Positions 14,348 to 22,545 of a DNA stretch of 23,248 nucleotides are shown here, in pieces. The stretch's first letter is position 1. Every line of letters begins with the position of its first letter. This DNA comes from Caulobacteraceae bacterium. GTDB taxonomy: Bacteria; Pseudomonadota; Alphaproteobacteria; Caulobacterales; Caulobacteraceae. The DNA lies in contig SDZP01000013.1 of assembly GCA_004144935.1 (NCBI GenBank), positions 1-23,248 of the forward strand. Direction: 5' to 3'. Made by a program: the position numbers and the translations under genes. The notes beneath the pieces are model-generated. The model did not search any database. It saw only the letters and a list, made by a program, of their open reading frames with translations, and was not told the origin of the DNA.

Positions 14348-16189
14348 CTACATCCGCTCCGGCGTCTCGATGCCCAGCAGGTCCAGCGCCAACTCCAGCT
14401 GGTCGAGGGTCGTGCGCACCAGCCGCAGCCGGCTGCCGCGCACGGCCTCGGTCTCGGCGCTCATGATCGGGCAGGCGGCGTAGAACTTCGAGAAGGCCTG
14501 GGCCAGCTTGAAGGCGTGGTCGGCGACGGCGTTGGGGGCCTTCTTGTCGTAGGCCTCGGTGACCGCCGCGTCGAAGGCGTCCAGCATCAGCACCAGCTCA
14601 CGCTCGGCCGGCTCCTTGACCGAAACCTTCGACGGGGTGACGCCTTCTGCCTCGGCCCGGCGCAGCACCGACTTGATCCGCACCGCCTGGTACAGAAGGT
14701 AGGGCCCGGTCTTGCCCTCGAAGGCGGTGAAGCGGTCGAGGTCGAAAATGTAGCTGGTGCCGCGATAGTTGGAGAGGTCCGCGAACTTCAGGGCCGCAAC
14801 CGCCACCTTGTGGGCGACGTCCTCGAACTCCTCGGGCGGGAACTCCGTCCCCAGGCCCGCCTCGCGCAGCCGCTCCCGCGCCTTCTCCCGGGCCATCTCG
14901 ATCAGGTCGTGCAACTTCAGCACCCCGCCCTCGCGGGTCTTGAAGGGCTTGCCGTCCGGGCCGTTCATGGTCCCGAAGCCGATGTGCTCCAGCTCGCCCG
15001 GCTGGGCGTAGCCGGCCAGGTAGGCGGCGCGGAACACCTGCTCGAAATGGTCGGCCTGGCGCTGGTCGACGCAGTAGAGGATCAGCTGGGGATCGAAGCT
15101 GCGGCGGCGATCCAGGATCGTCGCCAGGTCAGTGGTGCCATACATGGCCGAGCCCTCGGAGGACACCACCAGCAGCGGGTCGGGGGAGGGGACGGTGACG
15201 GTCGAGCCGTCGTCCAGCTTCTTCTTCTTGGTCTCGCCGGGGCGGGCGACATGCACAACCCGCGCCCCCTGGTCCTCGACCAGCAGGCCCTTGGCCTGCA
15301 GCTCCTCGACCATGCCGGGGATTAGCGGATCGGCGTCGCTCTCGCCCTTCCACAGGTCGAAGTCGACGCCCAGGGCATGGAATTCGCGTTCCAGCGCCAC
15401 CCGGCTGACATTGACGAAATGCCGCCACAGCAGGCGGTAGCCGAAGCGACCGCCCTGCAGCTCGGCGGTCGCCTTGCGGGCCCGGTCGCGGTACTCGACC
15501 TCGGTCTTGGCCCGGCCGGCGGCCAGGGGATACATCCGGTCCAGATCGGCCAGGGTGATATGGTTGCCCAGCTCGTCGAGCACCCGCTGGCTGTCCGCTT
15601 CCGAAAAGCCGCCCGGAGCCTCGACCAGCCGGTCCATCAGGGCGCGAACGAAGGGAAACTCGTCCATCGCCGCGACGATCAGCAGCCCCATCTGGAAGCC
15701 CCAGTCGCCGAAGTGGGCGTCCCCCAGCACCACGTCGCCGCGGAAACGGTAGATGCGCTTGACCGCCTCGCCGATGATCGAGGCGCGCAGGTGGCCGACG
15801 TGCATCGGCTTGGCCACGTTCGGTCCCGCGTAGTCGATGATCACCCGGCGGCTGTCCTCGACCTCGACGGCGCCCTTGCGCGGATCGGCGGCGATCTCGT
15901 TGGCGCGCGCCGACAGGGCGGCCGCGCTGACCCGCATGTTGATGAAGCCCAGGCCCGCGATCTCCACCGAGGCCAGGTTCGGATCGCCGGCCAGCCTGTC
16001 GACGACGAACTGGGCGATCTCCCGCGGCGGCTTGCCGGCCGCCTTGGCGCCGGCCATGGCCCCGTTGGACTGGAAGTCGGCGAGGTCCGGGCGATCGGAC
16101 GGGGTCACCCGGCCCAGTTCGGGCGGAATGCCAAGTTGTGCGAACGCGGCCGCGGCCGCCTCGCCGAGCGTCCTCTTCAGATCGGTCAT
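14348..16189 (-). CDS. argS: Arginyl-tRNA synthetase
   Basis: This class I aminoacyl-tRNA synthetase charges tRNA-Arg. The product is 613 aa, full length. It has the N-terminal Add-1 domain, then the HIGH-type signature in PNVAKPMHVGHLRASIIGEA (HVGH 130-133). The KMSKS-equivalent is in GKPFKTREGGVLKLHDLIE, and the C-terminal DALR anticodon-binding domain ends with the characteristic LDLLGIETPERM. ATG 16189 begins at the conserved N-terminus; no strong Shine-Dalgarno is visible. The exported-protein gene lies 26 bp upstream on the same strand, so cotranscription is likely. Confidence 0.97.
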   Translation of the reverse strand: MTDLKRTLGEAAAAAFAQLGIPPELGRVTPSDRPDLADFQSNGAMAGAKAAGKPPREIAQFVVDRLAGDPNLASVEIAGLGFINMRVSAAALSARANEIAADPRKGAVEVEDSRRVIIDYAGPNVAKPMHVGHLRASIIGEAVKRIYRFRGDVVLGDAHFGDWGFQMGLLIVAAMDEFPFVRALMDRLVEAPGGFSEADSQRVLDELGNHITLADLDRMYPLAAGRAKTEVEYRDRARKATAELQGGRFGYRLLWRHFVNVSRVALEREFHALGVDFDLWKGESDADPLIPGMVEELQAKGLLVEDQGARVVHVARPGETKKKKLDDGSTVTVPSPDPLLVVSSEGSAMYGTTDLATILDRRRSFDPQLILYCVDQRQADHFEQVFRAAYLAGYAQPGELEHIGFGTMNGPDGKPFKTREGGVLKLHDLIEMAREKARERLREAGLGTEFPPEEFEDVAHKVAVAALKFADLSNYRGTSYIFDLDRFTAFEGKTGPYLLYQAVRIKSVLRRAEAEGVTPSKVSVKEPAERELVLMLDAFDAAVTEAYDKKAPNAVADHAFKLAQAFSKFYAACPIMSAETEAVRGSRLRLVRTTLDQLELALDLLGIETPERM

Positions 16190-16215
16190 GGCGCTATTCT
16201 AGACTTCCGGAGGCG

Positions 16216-16878
16216 CTAGTTGGAATCGGCGGCCTTGGGGGCGCCGGCGGAGACGCGGAAGCGTTTGCCGTCCCGGTTGAACTCGGCCATCTGCGGGGTG
16301 ACGTCGAAGCCGATCAGGACCTCGAAGTTGGAGCCGCTGGTTTCCATGCTGGCGCGGGGAATGACGATGCCTTCCAGCTTTTCGGTGACCATGGTGCGAT
16401 CGTCGGCGAACCGCACCGGCAGGTCGAAGTATTCCTTGGTGATCACCGTCGAGTTGCGCGTCGTGACCGCCACCCAGTAGCGGTAGGTCTTGCGGTCGGA
16501 GGTCGCCTTGGGACCCTTGCCGAGGGCGAACAGGGCCTCCAGGCTCACCCGGATCGGCTCGGCGTCCTTGTACTCGCAGCCCGACGACAGGCCCTGGATC
16601 TCGCCGCTGTAGACGACGTTGCCCGCCGCCTCCTTGCCGCCCTCGAACTCGATGTAGCGGCCGGCGTCGTAGAGCACCTTCACATAGGGGCAGGGGCCGG
16701 CGTTGCGCAGGGCCGGCAGCGGGGCTTCCGGCTGGTTCCACTCGCGGTCGCGCGACTTCTTCTTGGCGGCCTCTTCCTGCTGCTTGCGATCGGCGCCCCG
16801 GTCGCGGCCCTGGGCCATGGCGGCCGGCGCGGAAACGAGGATCAGGCCCGCGAGGGCGTAGGTGAAGAAGCGGCGCAT
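16216..16878 (-). CDS. Exported protein of unknown function upstream of argS
   Basis: The product is 220 aa. A signal peptide with basic start and hydrophobic core (RRFFTYALAGLILVSAPAAMAQ, cleavage after AMA) precedes a charged Lys/Arg/Glu linker. The C-terminal domain is rich in beta-strands, with two Cys (GPCPYVKVLY near residue 63 and SGCEYKD near residue 100) that could form a disulfide in the periplasm. I recognise no catalytic motif. ATG 16878 is chosen over a longer in-frame start because the signal peptide begins here and GGGA precedes it. It is probably cotranscribed with argS, although no functional link is evident. Confidence 0.75.
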   Translation of the reverse strand: MRRFFTYALAGLILVSAPAAMAQGRDRGADRKQQEEAAKKKSRDREWNQPEAPLPALRNAGPCPYVKVLYDAGRYIEFEGGKEAAGNVVYSGEIQGLSSGCEYKDAEPIRVSLEALFALGKGPKATSDRKTYRYWVAVTTRNSTVITKEYFDLPVRFADDRTMVTEKLEGIVIPRASMETSGSNFEVLIGFDVTPQMAEFNRDGKRFRVSAGAPKAADSN

Positions 16879-16942
16879 GCGGGTCCCGACAAGCTCGAAG
16901 AGGGAGGGCCGCCGACTGCGACCTCCGGTGTGTAACTTCCCG

Positions 16943-16971
16943 CTGATAAAGGCATATGCGTGGCCCTGCAA
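16943..16971 (-). promoter_or_regulatory. Possible promoter of the exported-protein/argS unit
   Basis: On the minus strand TTGCAG (16971-16966) and TATCAG (16948-16943) are 17 bp apart, leaving a leader of about 60 nt before ATG 16878. The hexamers are only partial matches to consensus. The same 186-bp divergent gap must also hold the ispH promoter, for which I saw no convincing candidate. Confidence 0.25.
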
Positions 16972-17064
16972 CGCAACGAAGCGTGTGAGGCGAGCGCGGG
17001 CGCGATTCGCCGGCCCGGCGTGTTGAGGCTGGCGGCCAGGGCGCTGAAGCCCTAACTAGGCGGC

Positions 17065-18024
17065 ATGGATGCCACCGTCGTCGCCAAGCCTTCGCTGAAG
17101 GTCCTGCTCGCCAGCCCGCGCGGCTTCTGCGCCGGGGTCGACCGCGCCATCCAGATCGTCGAGCGGGCCATCGAGAAGTACGGCGCGCCGGTCTATGTGC
17201 GCCACGAGATCGTCCACAACCGCTTTGTGGTCGACCGGCTGAAGGCCATGGGGGCGGTGTTCGTCGAGGAGACTTCCGAATGCCCCGTCGATCGGCCGAT
17301 CATCTTCTCGGCCCATGGCGTGCCCAAGACCGTGCCGGCCGAGGCCCGTGAGCGTCAGATGCTCTACCTCGACGCCACCTGCCCGTTGGTGTCCAAGGTG
17401 CATGTCGAGGCGACCCGCCACCACCAGCATGGCCGCGAGATCGTGCTGATCGGCCACAAGGGTCATCCGGAAGTGATCGGCACCATGGGCCAGCTGCCCG
17501 AGGGGGTGGTCAAGCTGATCGAGACCGTCGAGGACGTCGCCAGCTTCAACCCGATCGACCCGATGAACGTCGCCTTCGTCACCCAGACCACCCTGTCCGT
17601 CGACGACACGGCCCACATCATCGAAGCCCTGCAGACCCGCTTCCCCGGCATCTCGACGCCGCACAAGGAAGACATCTGCTACGCCACCACCAATCGCCAG
17701 GAGGCGGTGAAGGCCATCGCCGAGGCCAGCGAGGTGCTGCTCGTCATCGGCTCGCCCAACAGTTCCAACTCCGTGCGGCTGGTGGAAGTCGGCAAGCGGG
17801 CGGGGGTCAAGGGCGCCTACCTGATCGACAAGGCCGACGAAATGAAGGACGCCTGGCTGGACGGGGTCGCCTCCATCGGCATCACCGCCGGGGCCTCCGC
17901 GCCCGAGCTGCTGGTCCAGGAACTGATCGACCGGCTCGAGAAACGCTTCGACCTGACAATCGAGGAGGTGGCGCCGATGCGCGAGACGGTGCGCTTCAAG
18001 CTGCCGCGCGTGCTCAACGCGTGA
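17065..18024 (+). CDS. ispH: 4-hydroxy-3-methylbut-2-enyl diphosphate reductase
   Basis: This is the last enzyme of the MEP isoprenoid pathway, reducing HMBPP to IPP and DMAPP with a [4Fe-4S] cluster. The product is 319 aa. The three cluster cysteines are present: Cys22 (PRGFCAGVDRA), Cys106 (DATCPLVSKVH) and Cys205 (DICYATTNRQ). GHKGHPEVIGTMGQ carries the catalytic Glu (about 136). SPNSSNSVRLVE binds the diphosphate. ATG 17065 has only a weak AGGCGG patch. pgeF overlaps its stop by 4 bp (GTGA), so the two are translationally coupled. In many alphaproteobacteria ispH is followed by thrB-rnhA; here that pair lies about 4.5 kb away. Confidence 0.97.
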   Translation: MDATVVAKPSLKVLLASPRGFCAGVDRAIQIVERAIEKYGAPVYVRHEIVHNRFVVDRLKAMGAVFVEETSECPVDRPIIFSAHGVPKTVPAEARERQMLYLDATCPLVSKVHVEATRHHQHGREIVLIGHKGHPEVIGTMGQLPEGVVKLIETVEDVASFNPIDPMNVAFVTQTTLSVDDTAHIIEALQTRFPGISTPHKEDICYATTNRQEAVKAIAEASEVLLVIGSPNSSNSVRLVEVGKRAGVKGAYLIDKADEMKDAWLDGVASIGITAGASAPELLVQELIDRLEKRFDLTIEEVAPMRETVRFKLPRVLNA

Positions 18025-18791
18025 GTCTGCTGACCGTCCAGTCGCCGCTGCTGGCGGCCTTGCCGGGCGTGCGCCACGCCTTCTTCACCCGCCAGGGCGG
18101 CGTCTCCAAAGGTCTGTTCGACAGCCTCAACGTCGGGCGAGGGTCCTCCGACGAGGCGGCCGATGTCGAGGAGAACCGGGCCCGCGCCGCCGGCTGGTTC
18201 GGGGTCATGCCCGACGCCCTGAATACCTGCTACCAGGTCCACTCGGCCAGGGCCCTGACCGCCGAGGCGCCCTGGGGGCGCTATCGCCCGGAGGGTGACG
18301 GCGTCGTCACCGACCAGCGCAGCGTCGTCTGCGGCGCCCTGCACGCCGACTGCGCGCCTGTCCTGATCGCCGATCCGAAAGCCAGGGTGGTGGCCGCCGC
18401 CCACGCCGGCTGGAAGGGGGCCCTCACCGGCATCGTCGCCGAGACGGTGGCCGCCATGGAGCGCCTGGGCGCCCGCCGCGCCGACATGGTCGCCGCCGTC
18501 GGTCCCTGTATCAGCCAGGCCTCCTACGAGGTCGGGGCGGAGTTCGAGGCGGCGTTCCTCGAGGCCGACCCGGCCCACGCCGCCTGGTTCATCCCCGGCG
18601 CGCCGGGCAAGCGACAGTTCGACCTGCCGGGCTTCGTCCTCTCGCGCCTCGCCGAAGCCGGCGTCGCCCGGGCCGAATGGGTCGGCGGCGACACCTGCAC
18701 GCAGGGCGATCTCTTCTATTCCAACCGCCGCGCCTTCAGGCAGGGCGAGCCCGACTACGGCCGCCTGCTCAGCGCCATCATGCTGGACTAG
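18021..18791 (+). CDS. pgeF: Laccase-domain (DUF152/YfiH) protein, peptidoglycan editing factor
   Basis: The product is 256 aa, of the multicopper-oxidase-like YfiH family. E. coli PgeF prevents misincorporation of serine-containing muropeptide precursors, and other members show phenol oxidase or purine nucleoside activities, so the physiological reaction here is not certain. The metal ligands His74 (QVHS), Cys111 (LHADCAPVLI) and His128 (AAHAGWKG) are present. So are HAFFTRQGGVSKGLFDSLN, GPCISQASYEVG and GDTCTQGDLFYSNRR. The GTG start overlaps the ispH TGA by 4 bp. It is full length. Confidence 0.92.
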   Translation: MSLLTVQSPLLAALPGVRHAFFTRQGGVSKGLFDSLNVGRGSSDEAADVEENRARAAGWFGVMPDALNTCYQVHSARALTAEAPWGRYRPEGDGVVTDQRSVVCGALHADCAPVLIADPKARVVAAAHAGWKGALTGIVAETVAAMERLGARRADMVAAVGPCISQASYEVGAEFEAAFLEADPAHAAWFIPGAPGKRQFDLPGFVLSRLAEAGVARAEWVGGDTCTQGDLFYSNRRAFRQGEPDYGRLLSAIMLD

Positions 18792-18828
18792 ACGAGCGGG
18801 CTTGAACTTGGCGCCAGACTTGAACCAG

Positions 18829-19278
18829 ATGCGCTTCATGAAACCGGTCCTTCCCGTTCTGGCCCTGTGCGCCCTCGTCGCCGCCCCGGCGTTCGCCCAG
18901 GAGCGCTCCCCGCCCGAGCGCCAGGCCCTGGTCGATCTCGCCTACGCCATCGGCGAGAGCCACGGCCTGCGCCAGGTCTGCAACGGCGACGGCGACCAGC
19001 ACTGGCGCGACCGCATGGCCGAGCTGATCAACACCGAGGCGGCCGACGCCGACTTCGAGGCCCGCCTCAAGCAGTCGTTCAACAGCGGGTTCGCCGCCCG
19101 CCAGTCGCAGTTCCTGTCCTGCGGCCCCGACAGCCGCAAGGCCGAACTGGCCGTGGCCCGCAAGGGCGAGGCCCTGTCCCGGCGGCTGGCCAACGCGGTC
19201 CGCACGGTCAAGCGCATGGGCCCCGACGATCCGGCCCTGAAGGATCCCGAGAACCCCGACGGACCGCCGACCGAGTAG
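18829..19278 (+). CDS. TIGR02301-type exported alphaproteobacterial protein
   Basis: The product is 149 aa. A signal peptide (RFMKPVLPVLALCALVAAPAFAQ) precedes a helical domain with the family-like pattern ERQALVDLAYAIGESHGLRQVC, then HWRDRMAELI and FNSGFAARQSQFLSCG. The two cysteines may form a periplasmic disulfide. The function is unknown; assignment to TIGR02301 rests on this pattern from memory. ATG 18829 or 18838 are both possible; both give a good signal peptide and neither has a strong Shine-Dalgarno. It follows pgeF by about 40 bp and may be cotranscribed. A perfect palindrome sits 2 bp after the stop. Confidence 0.75.
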   Translation: MRFMKPVLPVLALCALVAAPAFAQERSPPERQALVDLAYAIGESHGLRQVCNGDGDQHWRDRMAELINTEAADADFEARLKQSFNSGFAARQSQFLSCGPDSRKAELAVARKGEALSRRLANAVRTVKRMGPDDPALKDPENPDGPPTE

Positions 19279-19279
19279 T

Positions 19280-19293
19280 CCAACAGCTGTTGG
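19280..19293. other. 14-bp perfect palindrome between TIGR02301-type gene and qmcA
   Basis: CCAACAGCTGTTGG is a perfect palindrome 2 bp after a stop codon and about 75 bp upstream of the qmcA start. As RNA it makes a tight hairpin without U tract; as DNA it could be an operator. Between it and qmcA, TTGCAGG at 19315-19321 and GCTAGGCT at 19330-19337 resemble Caulobacter sigma-73 boxes, but the spacing is short. Confidence 0.4.
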
Positions 19294-19367
19294 GACATTC
19301 GCCGTGTCTTACCCTTGCAGGGAACCTCGGCTAGGCTCATCTCAACTGGAGATTGGGAGGGCGTTTG

Positions 19368-20333
19368 ATGTTCTGGATTTTCGCGATCATTCTCGTCGCG
19401 GTGGCGCTGTTCCTGGTGTTCAGCGTGCTCAAGATCGTGCCCCAGGGGCGCGAGTTCACCGTCGAACGCTTTGGCCGCTACACCCGCACCCTCAAGCCCG
19501 GCATCTCCATCCTCACCCCGTTCATCGAGACCATCGGCCGGCGGGTGAACATGATGGAGCAGGTGCTGGACGTGCCCCAGCAGGAAGTCATCACCAAGGA
19601 CAACGCCGTGGTGAAGGTCGACGGCATCGTCTTCATCCAGGTGATGGACGCCGCCAACGCCGCCTACCGGGTCGATAACCTCAACTACGCCATCGCCCAG
19701 CTGTGCATGACCAACCTGCGCACCGTGGTCGGCTCGATGGAGCTGGACGAGGTGCTCAGCCAGCGCGACCAGATCAACAGCCGCCTGCTGGCCACCATCG
19801 ACCACGCCACCAACCCCTGGGGCGTCAAGGCCACCCGCATCGAGATCAAGGATCTCACCCCGCCGCCGGACATCACCAACGCCATGGCCCGCCAGATGAA
19901 GGCCGAGCGCGAACGCCGCGCCGTGATCACCGAGGCCGACGGTGAGAAGCAGAGCCAGATCGCCAGGGCCGAGGGCGCCAAGCAGTCGGCCATTCTGCAG
20001 GCCGAGGGCCGCAAGGAAGCCGCCTTCCGCGACGCCGAGGCCCGCGAGCGCGAGGCCGAGGCCGAAGCCAAGGCCACCGCCTTCGTCTCCGAAGCCATCG
20101 CCCGCGGCGACGTCAACGCCATCAACTACTTCATCGCCCAGAAGTACGTCGAGGCCTTCGCCCTGCTGGCCTCCAGCCCGCAGCAGAAGACGGTCATCGT
20201 GCCGGCCGACTTCGCCGGCCTGACCGGGTCGATCGCCGGCATCGGCGAACTGGTGAAGACCCTGAGCGGCGGCGACGCCATCTCGGCCCCGGCCCGTCCC
20301 ACCGCCACGCCCCGGACACCCCGCAACTCATAA
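19368..20333 (+). CDS. qmcA: SPFH/Band 7 (stomatin-like) membrane protein
   Basis: The product is 321 aa, an E. coli QmcA (YbbK)-type protein that forms membrane-anchored oligomers in lipid microdomains. One N-terminal transmembrane helix (residues 2-22) is followed by the SPFH domain, with VPQGREFTVERFGRYTRTLKPG near residue 27 and PQQEVITKDNAVVKVDGIVFIQV. Then comes a charged Ala/Glu coiled-coil region (about 185-245: AEREREAEAEAKATAFVSEA) and a disordered Pro/Thr tail. ATG 19368 has a GGGAGG Shine-Dalgarno 7 nt upstream. An in-frame upstream codon would place the ribosome-binding site inside the gene. nfeD follows 18 bp downstream, the usual stomatin operon partner. Confidence 0.92.
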   Translation: MFWIFAIILVAVALFLVFSVLKIVPQGREFTVERFGRYTRTLKPGISILTPFIETIGRRVNMMEQVLDVPQQEVITKDNAVVKVDGIVFIQVMDAANAAYRVDNLNYAIAQLCMTNLRTVVGSMELDEVLSQRDQINSRLLATIDHATNPWGVKATRIEIKDLTPPPDITNAMARQMKAERERRAVITEADGEKQSQIARAEGAKQSAILQAEGRKEAAFRDAEAREREAEAEAKATAFVSEAIARGDVNAINYFIAQKYVEAFALLASSPQQKTVIVPADFAGLTGSIAGIGELVKTLSGGDAISAPARPTATPRTPRNS

Positions 20334-20351
20334 CCTTTGAGGAGCTAAGCC

Positions 20352-20798
20352 ATGGACGCCCTCTACGCCAACCACGCGGTCTGGTTCTGGCTGGCCTTCG
20401 GGGCCGTCATCCTCGGCGCCGAGCTGATGACGGGGTCGGGCTGGCTGCTGTGGCCGGCGGTGACGGCGGCGGTGATGGCGGCGCTGACCTTCGTGCTGCC
20501 GTTCAACATCGCCGTCCACCTGCTGATCTACGCGGTGCTGACCATCGGCCTTACGGTGACGGCGAGGCGCTACCTGCCGCGCAACATCTCCGGCGACGGG
20601 CCCGACATCAACGACAACATCACCCGCCTGGTCGGGGCCCGCGGCGAGGCGGCCAGCATCTTCGCCGAAGGCCGCGGCCGGGTGCATGTCGAGGGCAAGG
20701 AATGGGACGCCCTCAGCGACGACGCCCTGATCCCCGGCAAGACCGTGCAGGTGCTGGAAGTGGTGTCGGCGGCGAGCCTGCGGGTGAGGGCGGCCTGA
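20352..20798 (+). CDS. NfeD family protein (short form, YbbJ-like)
   Basis: The product is 148 aa. Three transmembrane segments (about residues 8-27, 33-53 and 56-75; WFWLAFGAVILGAELMTGSG, WLLWPAVTAAVMAAL, AVHLLIYAVLTIGLTVTA) are followed by a C-terminal OB-fold domain. That domain has LVGARGEAASIFAEGRGRVHVEGKEWDA and GKTVQVLEV. This is the truncated NfeD class without protease domain, which pairs with SPFH proteins. It has a GAGGAG Shine-Dalgarno. It probably anchors or modulates the QmcA oligomer; that role is inference from operon pairing across bacteria. Confidence 0.92.
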   Translation: MDALYANHAVWFWLAFGAVILGAELMTGSGWLLWPAVTAAVMAALTFVLPFNIAVHLLIYAVLTIGLTVTARRYLPRNISGDGPDINDNITRLVGARGEAASIFAEGRGRVHVEGKEWDALSDDALIPGKTVQVLEVVSAASLRVRAA

Positions 20799-20812
20799 AC
20801 CTCGCAAACCAC

Positions 20813-20895
20813 CCGATCGCCCTGACGAAAGTCAGGGCCCACGGGCCGTGCGCCGGCGCAACCGGGTGGGTCCTGACTTCCGTCAGGACAATCGG
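20813..20895. repeat. Composite inverted-repeat element / bidirectional terminator between nfeD and marR
   Basis: Outer pairs CCGAT (20813-20817) and ATCGG (20891-20895) enclose two similar hairpins. These are GCCCTGAC-GAAA-GTCAGGGC (20819-20838) and GTCCTGAC-TTCC-GTCAGGAC (20870-20889). CCCAC (20838-20842) also pairs with GTGGG (20866-20870). The whole can fold as a multi-branched structure on either strand. It fills the gap between convergent genes and lies 11 bp beyond the marR stop, so it probably terminates both transcripts. Its regular build suggests a dispersed repeat family. Confidence 0.7.
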
Positions 20896-20906
20896 AGGCA
20901 AGGAAT

Positions 20907-21347
20907 CTAGCGGTTCTCGTCCATCCACACCCGCAACGACTTGAGGAACGGCAGGGCCGCCTCGAACTCCTTGTCCGTGAACGCCCCGCGCAGACCCTCC
21001 ATCCGTGGCCGCAGCGCCATCAGCCCGGCCTCATAGGCCCGCGCGCCCTCCGGCGTCAGCGACACCCGCTTCCTGCGCCCGTCGGCTTCGTCCCCGACCA
21101 CCCGCACGAAGCCCTGCGCCTCCAGCCGCTGCAGGGTGTTGGTCATCGCCCCCTTGGTGACCTGGAAGGCCGCCGCCAGCTTGGCCGGGCTTTCCTCGCC
21201 GCCGCGCCGCATGAAGTGGGTCAGCACCCCGAACTGGGCGGCGCTCATCCCGTCGGGCAGGCTGCGCTCGAGGGCGGCGCTGGACAGTTGTGAGATGATG
21301 CCGATCTCGGTCAGCACCGAGACGTCCGGCCGGTCCTTCAGGGCCAT
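20907..21347 (-). CDS. MarR family transcriptional regulator
   Basis: The product is 146 aa with the winged-helix MarR fold. The recognition helix region is SPAKLAAAFQVTKGAMTNTLQRLEAQGFV (about residues 53-81). The wing is DEADGRRKRVSLTPEG (about 86-101), and the flanking dimerisation helices are present. ATG 21347 overlaps the nitroreductase TGA by one base (TGATG), with GGAG upstream, so translation is coupled. The two palindromic boxes in the promoter of the operon are the expected binding sites, giving autorepression relieved by a small ligand. The ligand is unknown; the partner enzyme suggests a nitroaromatic, quinone or other electrophile. Confidence 0.92.
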   Translation of the reverse strand: MALKDRPDVSVLTEIGIISQLSSAALERSLPDGMSAAQFGVLTHFMRRGGEESPAKLAAAFQVTKGAMTNTLQRLEAQGFVRVVGDEADGRRKRVSLTPEGARAYEAGLMALRPRMEGLRGAFTDKEFEAALPFLKSLRVWMDENR

Positions 21348-22477
21348 CAGGCGCTCCGGAACAGGTCTTGCAGGCCCTTGCGGGGCGCGGGCGGCACATC
21401 GGCCGCGTAGCCGGCGCGGACCAGCATCTGCAGCCGCTCGCCGGGCCCCACCGCGGTCAGCCGGTCCATCCGGGCGAAGAAGGGGGCCATCTGCGGATAC
21501 TCCTGCAGCGCCTGGCTCATCGGCTGGATGGCGATGCCGCGGGCCGTCGCCTCCAGCGCCATGCGGGCGTAGGCGCGGCCGGAGGCGATCTGCACCGCCC
21601 GGTCGTTGCCCGGACTGACGATCCACAGGAAGGCGGCGGTGGCCTCGCACAGGGGATCGGCGAAGGCTCTCGCCTGCTTGAAGGCGATCGTCCCCGGCCT
21701 GGCCAGGTTTTCCGGCGTCAGGATGCCGACCACCCGCATCGCTTCGATGCCCGGGCCGCGCAGGAACAGGCCGTCGCGGTGGGCGGCGATCTGCCGGTCG
21801 CCGATCCGCATCAGGTCGATGGTCTCCTGGTTGGCGGCGGGGGTGTCGACCTCGCGCCGGTAGGCGTCGCGCGCCAGGGTCTTCAGGGCCGCCAGGGCCT
21901 GACCGCCGGCCGCCGCCCCGGTGCGCAGGCCGGGGCCCACCGCCGCCCCCACGGCGGCCAGGTCGGCGGCCGGAATGGCCCGCGCCGTGTCGTAAGGCTC
22001 CCGTGTCGTCCGTCTACGGAGGATGTTGCGGAACAGGGGGTCCAGCGCGCCGCCGCGCGTGAACACCACCCGCGCGAAGGGCCGCTCATCGAGCCTGTCC
22101 GCCGGCTGGCCATCCGGAAAGGCGGTCACCGTCGCAGTATGGCCCTTGGCCCCGGCGGCGATGGCCAGCAGCTCCAGGAAGGCCCCGCAGCCGATGACGA
22201 TCTGGCGGCTGAACGGGTCGGTGGCGGGCAGCAGGCGCGACCGGTCGATGAACAGGGTGACCGCGTCCTCGCCCTCCAGCCGCGCCAGCCAGGGCTGACG
22301 ATTGTGCGGGTTGGGGGCCAGGATGGCATGGGCCAGGGCGTAGCGGCGCACGTCCCGTTCCGAAGAGCCGGGCGAGACCCAGGCGACGGTGGCGTCCGGA
22401 ACCTCGGCGCAGCCTTCGAGGCCCGCGGCCATCACCACGCCGCCGCCGACCAGGGTGATGAAATGACGACGATCCAT
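21347..22477 (-). CDS. Exported nitroreductase family protein (Acg-like FMN oxidoreductase)
   Basis: The product is 376 aa. It starts DRRHFITLVGGGVVMAAGLEGCA: a twin-arginine-like motif, hydrophobic stretch and a Cys in a poor lipobox (LEGC). Tat export, possibly as a lipoprotein, is plausible. The body resembles large nitroreductase-fold proteins of the Acg type: AILAPNPHNRQPW near residue 50, RRRTTREPYD in the middle and FARMDRLTAVGPGERLQMLVRAGYA near the C-terminus. FMN binding and NAD(P)H-dependent reduction are expected from the family, but the periplasmic electron donor is unclear. ATG 22477 is chosen because the signal sequence begins there and the promoter lies just upstream. It is the first gene of an operon with marR. 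Confidence 0.8.
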   Translation of the reverse strand: MDRRHFITLVGGGVVMAAGLEGCAEVPDATVAWVSPGSSERDVRRYALAHAILAPNPHNRQPWLARLEGEDAVTLFIDRSRLLPATDPFSRQIVIGCGAFLELLAIAAGAKGHTATVTAFPDGQPADRLDERPFARVVFTRGGALDPLFRNILRRRTTREPYDTARAIPAADLAAVGAAVGPGLRTGAAAGGQALAALKTLARDAYRREVDTPAANQETIDLMRIGDRQIAAHRDGLFLRGPGIEAMRVVGILTPENLARPGTIAFKQARAFADPLCEATAAFLWIVSPGNDRAVQIASGRAYARMALEATARGIAIQPMSQALQEYPQMAPFFARMDRLTAVGPGERLQMLVRAGYAADVPPAPRKGLQDLFRSA

Positions 22478-22492
22478 GGCGCAGCGCCCTTT

Positions 22493-22536
22493 GTTCAACG
22501 ATGAACCAATTAATCGTTCAACGTTGAACTTGTCAA
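22493..22536 (-). promoter_or_regulatory. Promoter of the nitroreductase-marR operon with two MarR-type boxes
   Basis: On the minus strand a perfect -35 TTGACA (22536-22531) is followed at 17 bp by TTAATT (22513-22508; ATTAAT at 16 bp). The perfect 14-bp palindrome GTTCAACGTTGAAC (22516-22529) fills the spacer. A second copy with one mismatch, GTTCAACGATGAAC (22493-22506), covers the expected start of transcription. The centres are 23 bp apart. Occupancy of either box would block RNA polymerase, consistent with repression by the MarR protein encoded in the same operon. Confidence 0.8.
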
Positions 22537-22545
22537 GCCGGCCTA

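Noticed and set aside
14885..14900. CCTTCTCCCGGG inside argS, similar to the REP hairpin base
   Set aside because: Lacks the second hairpin and CGGATGAGGG foot and encodes conserved argS residues, so it is a chance match.
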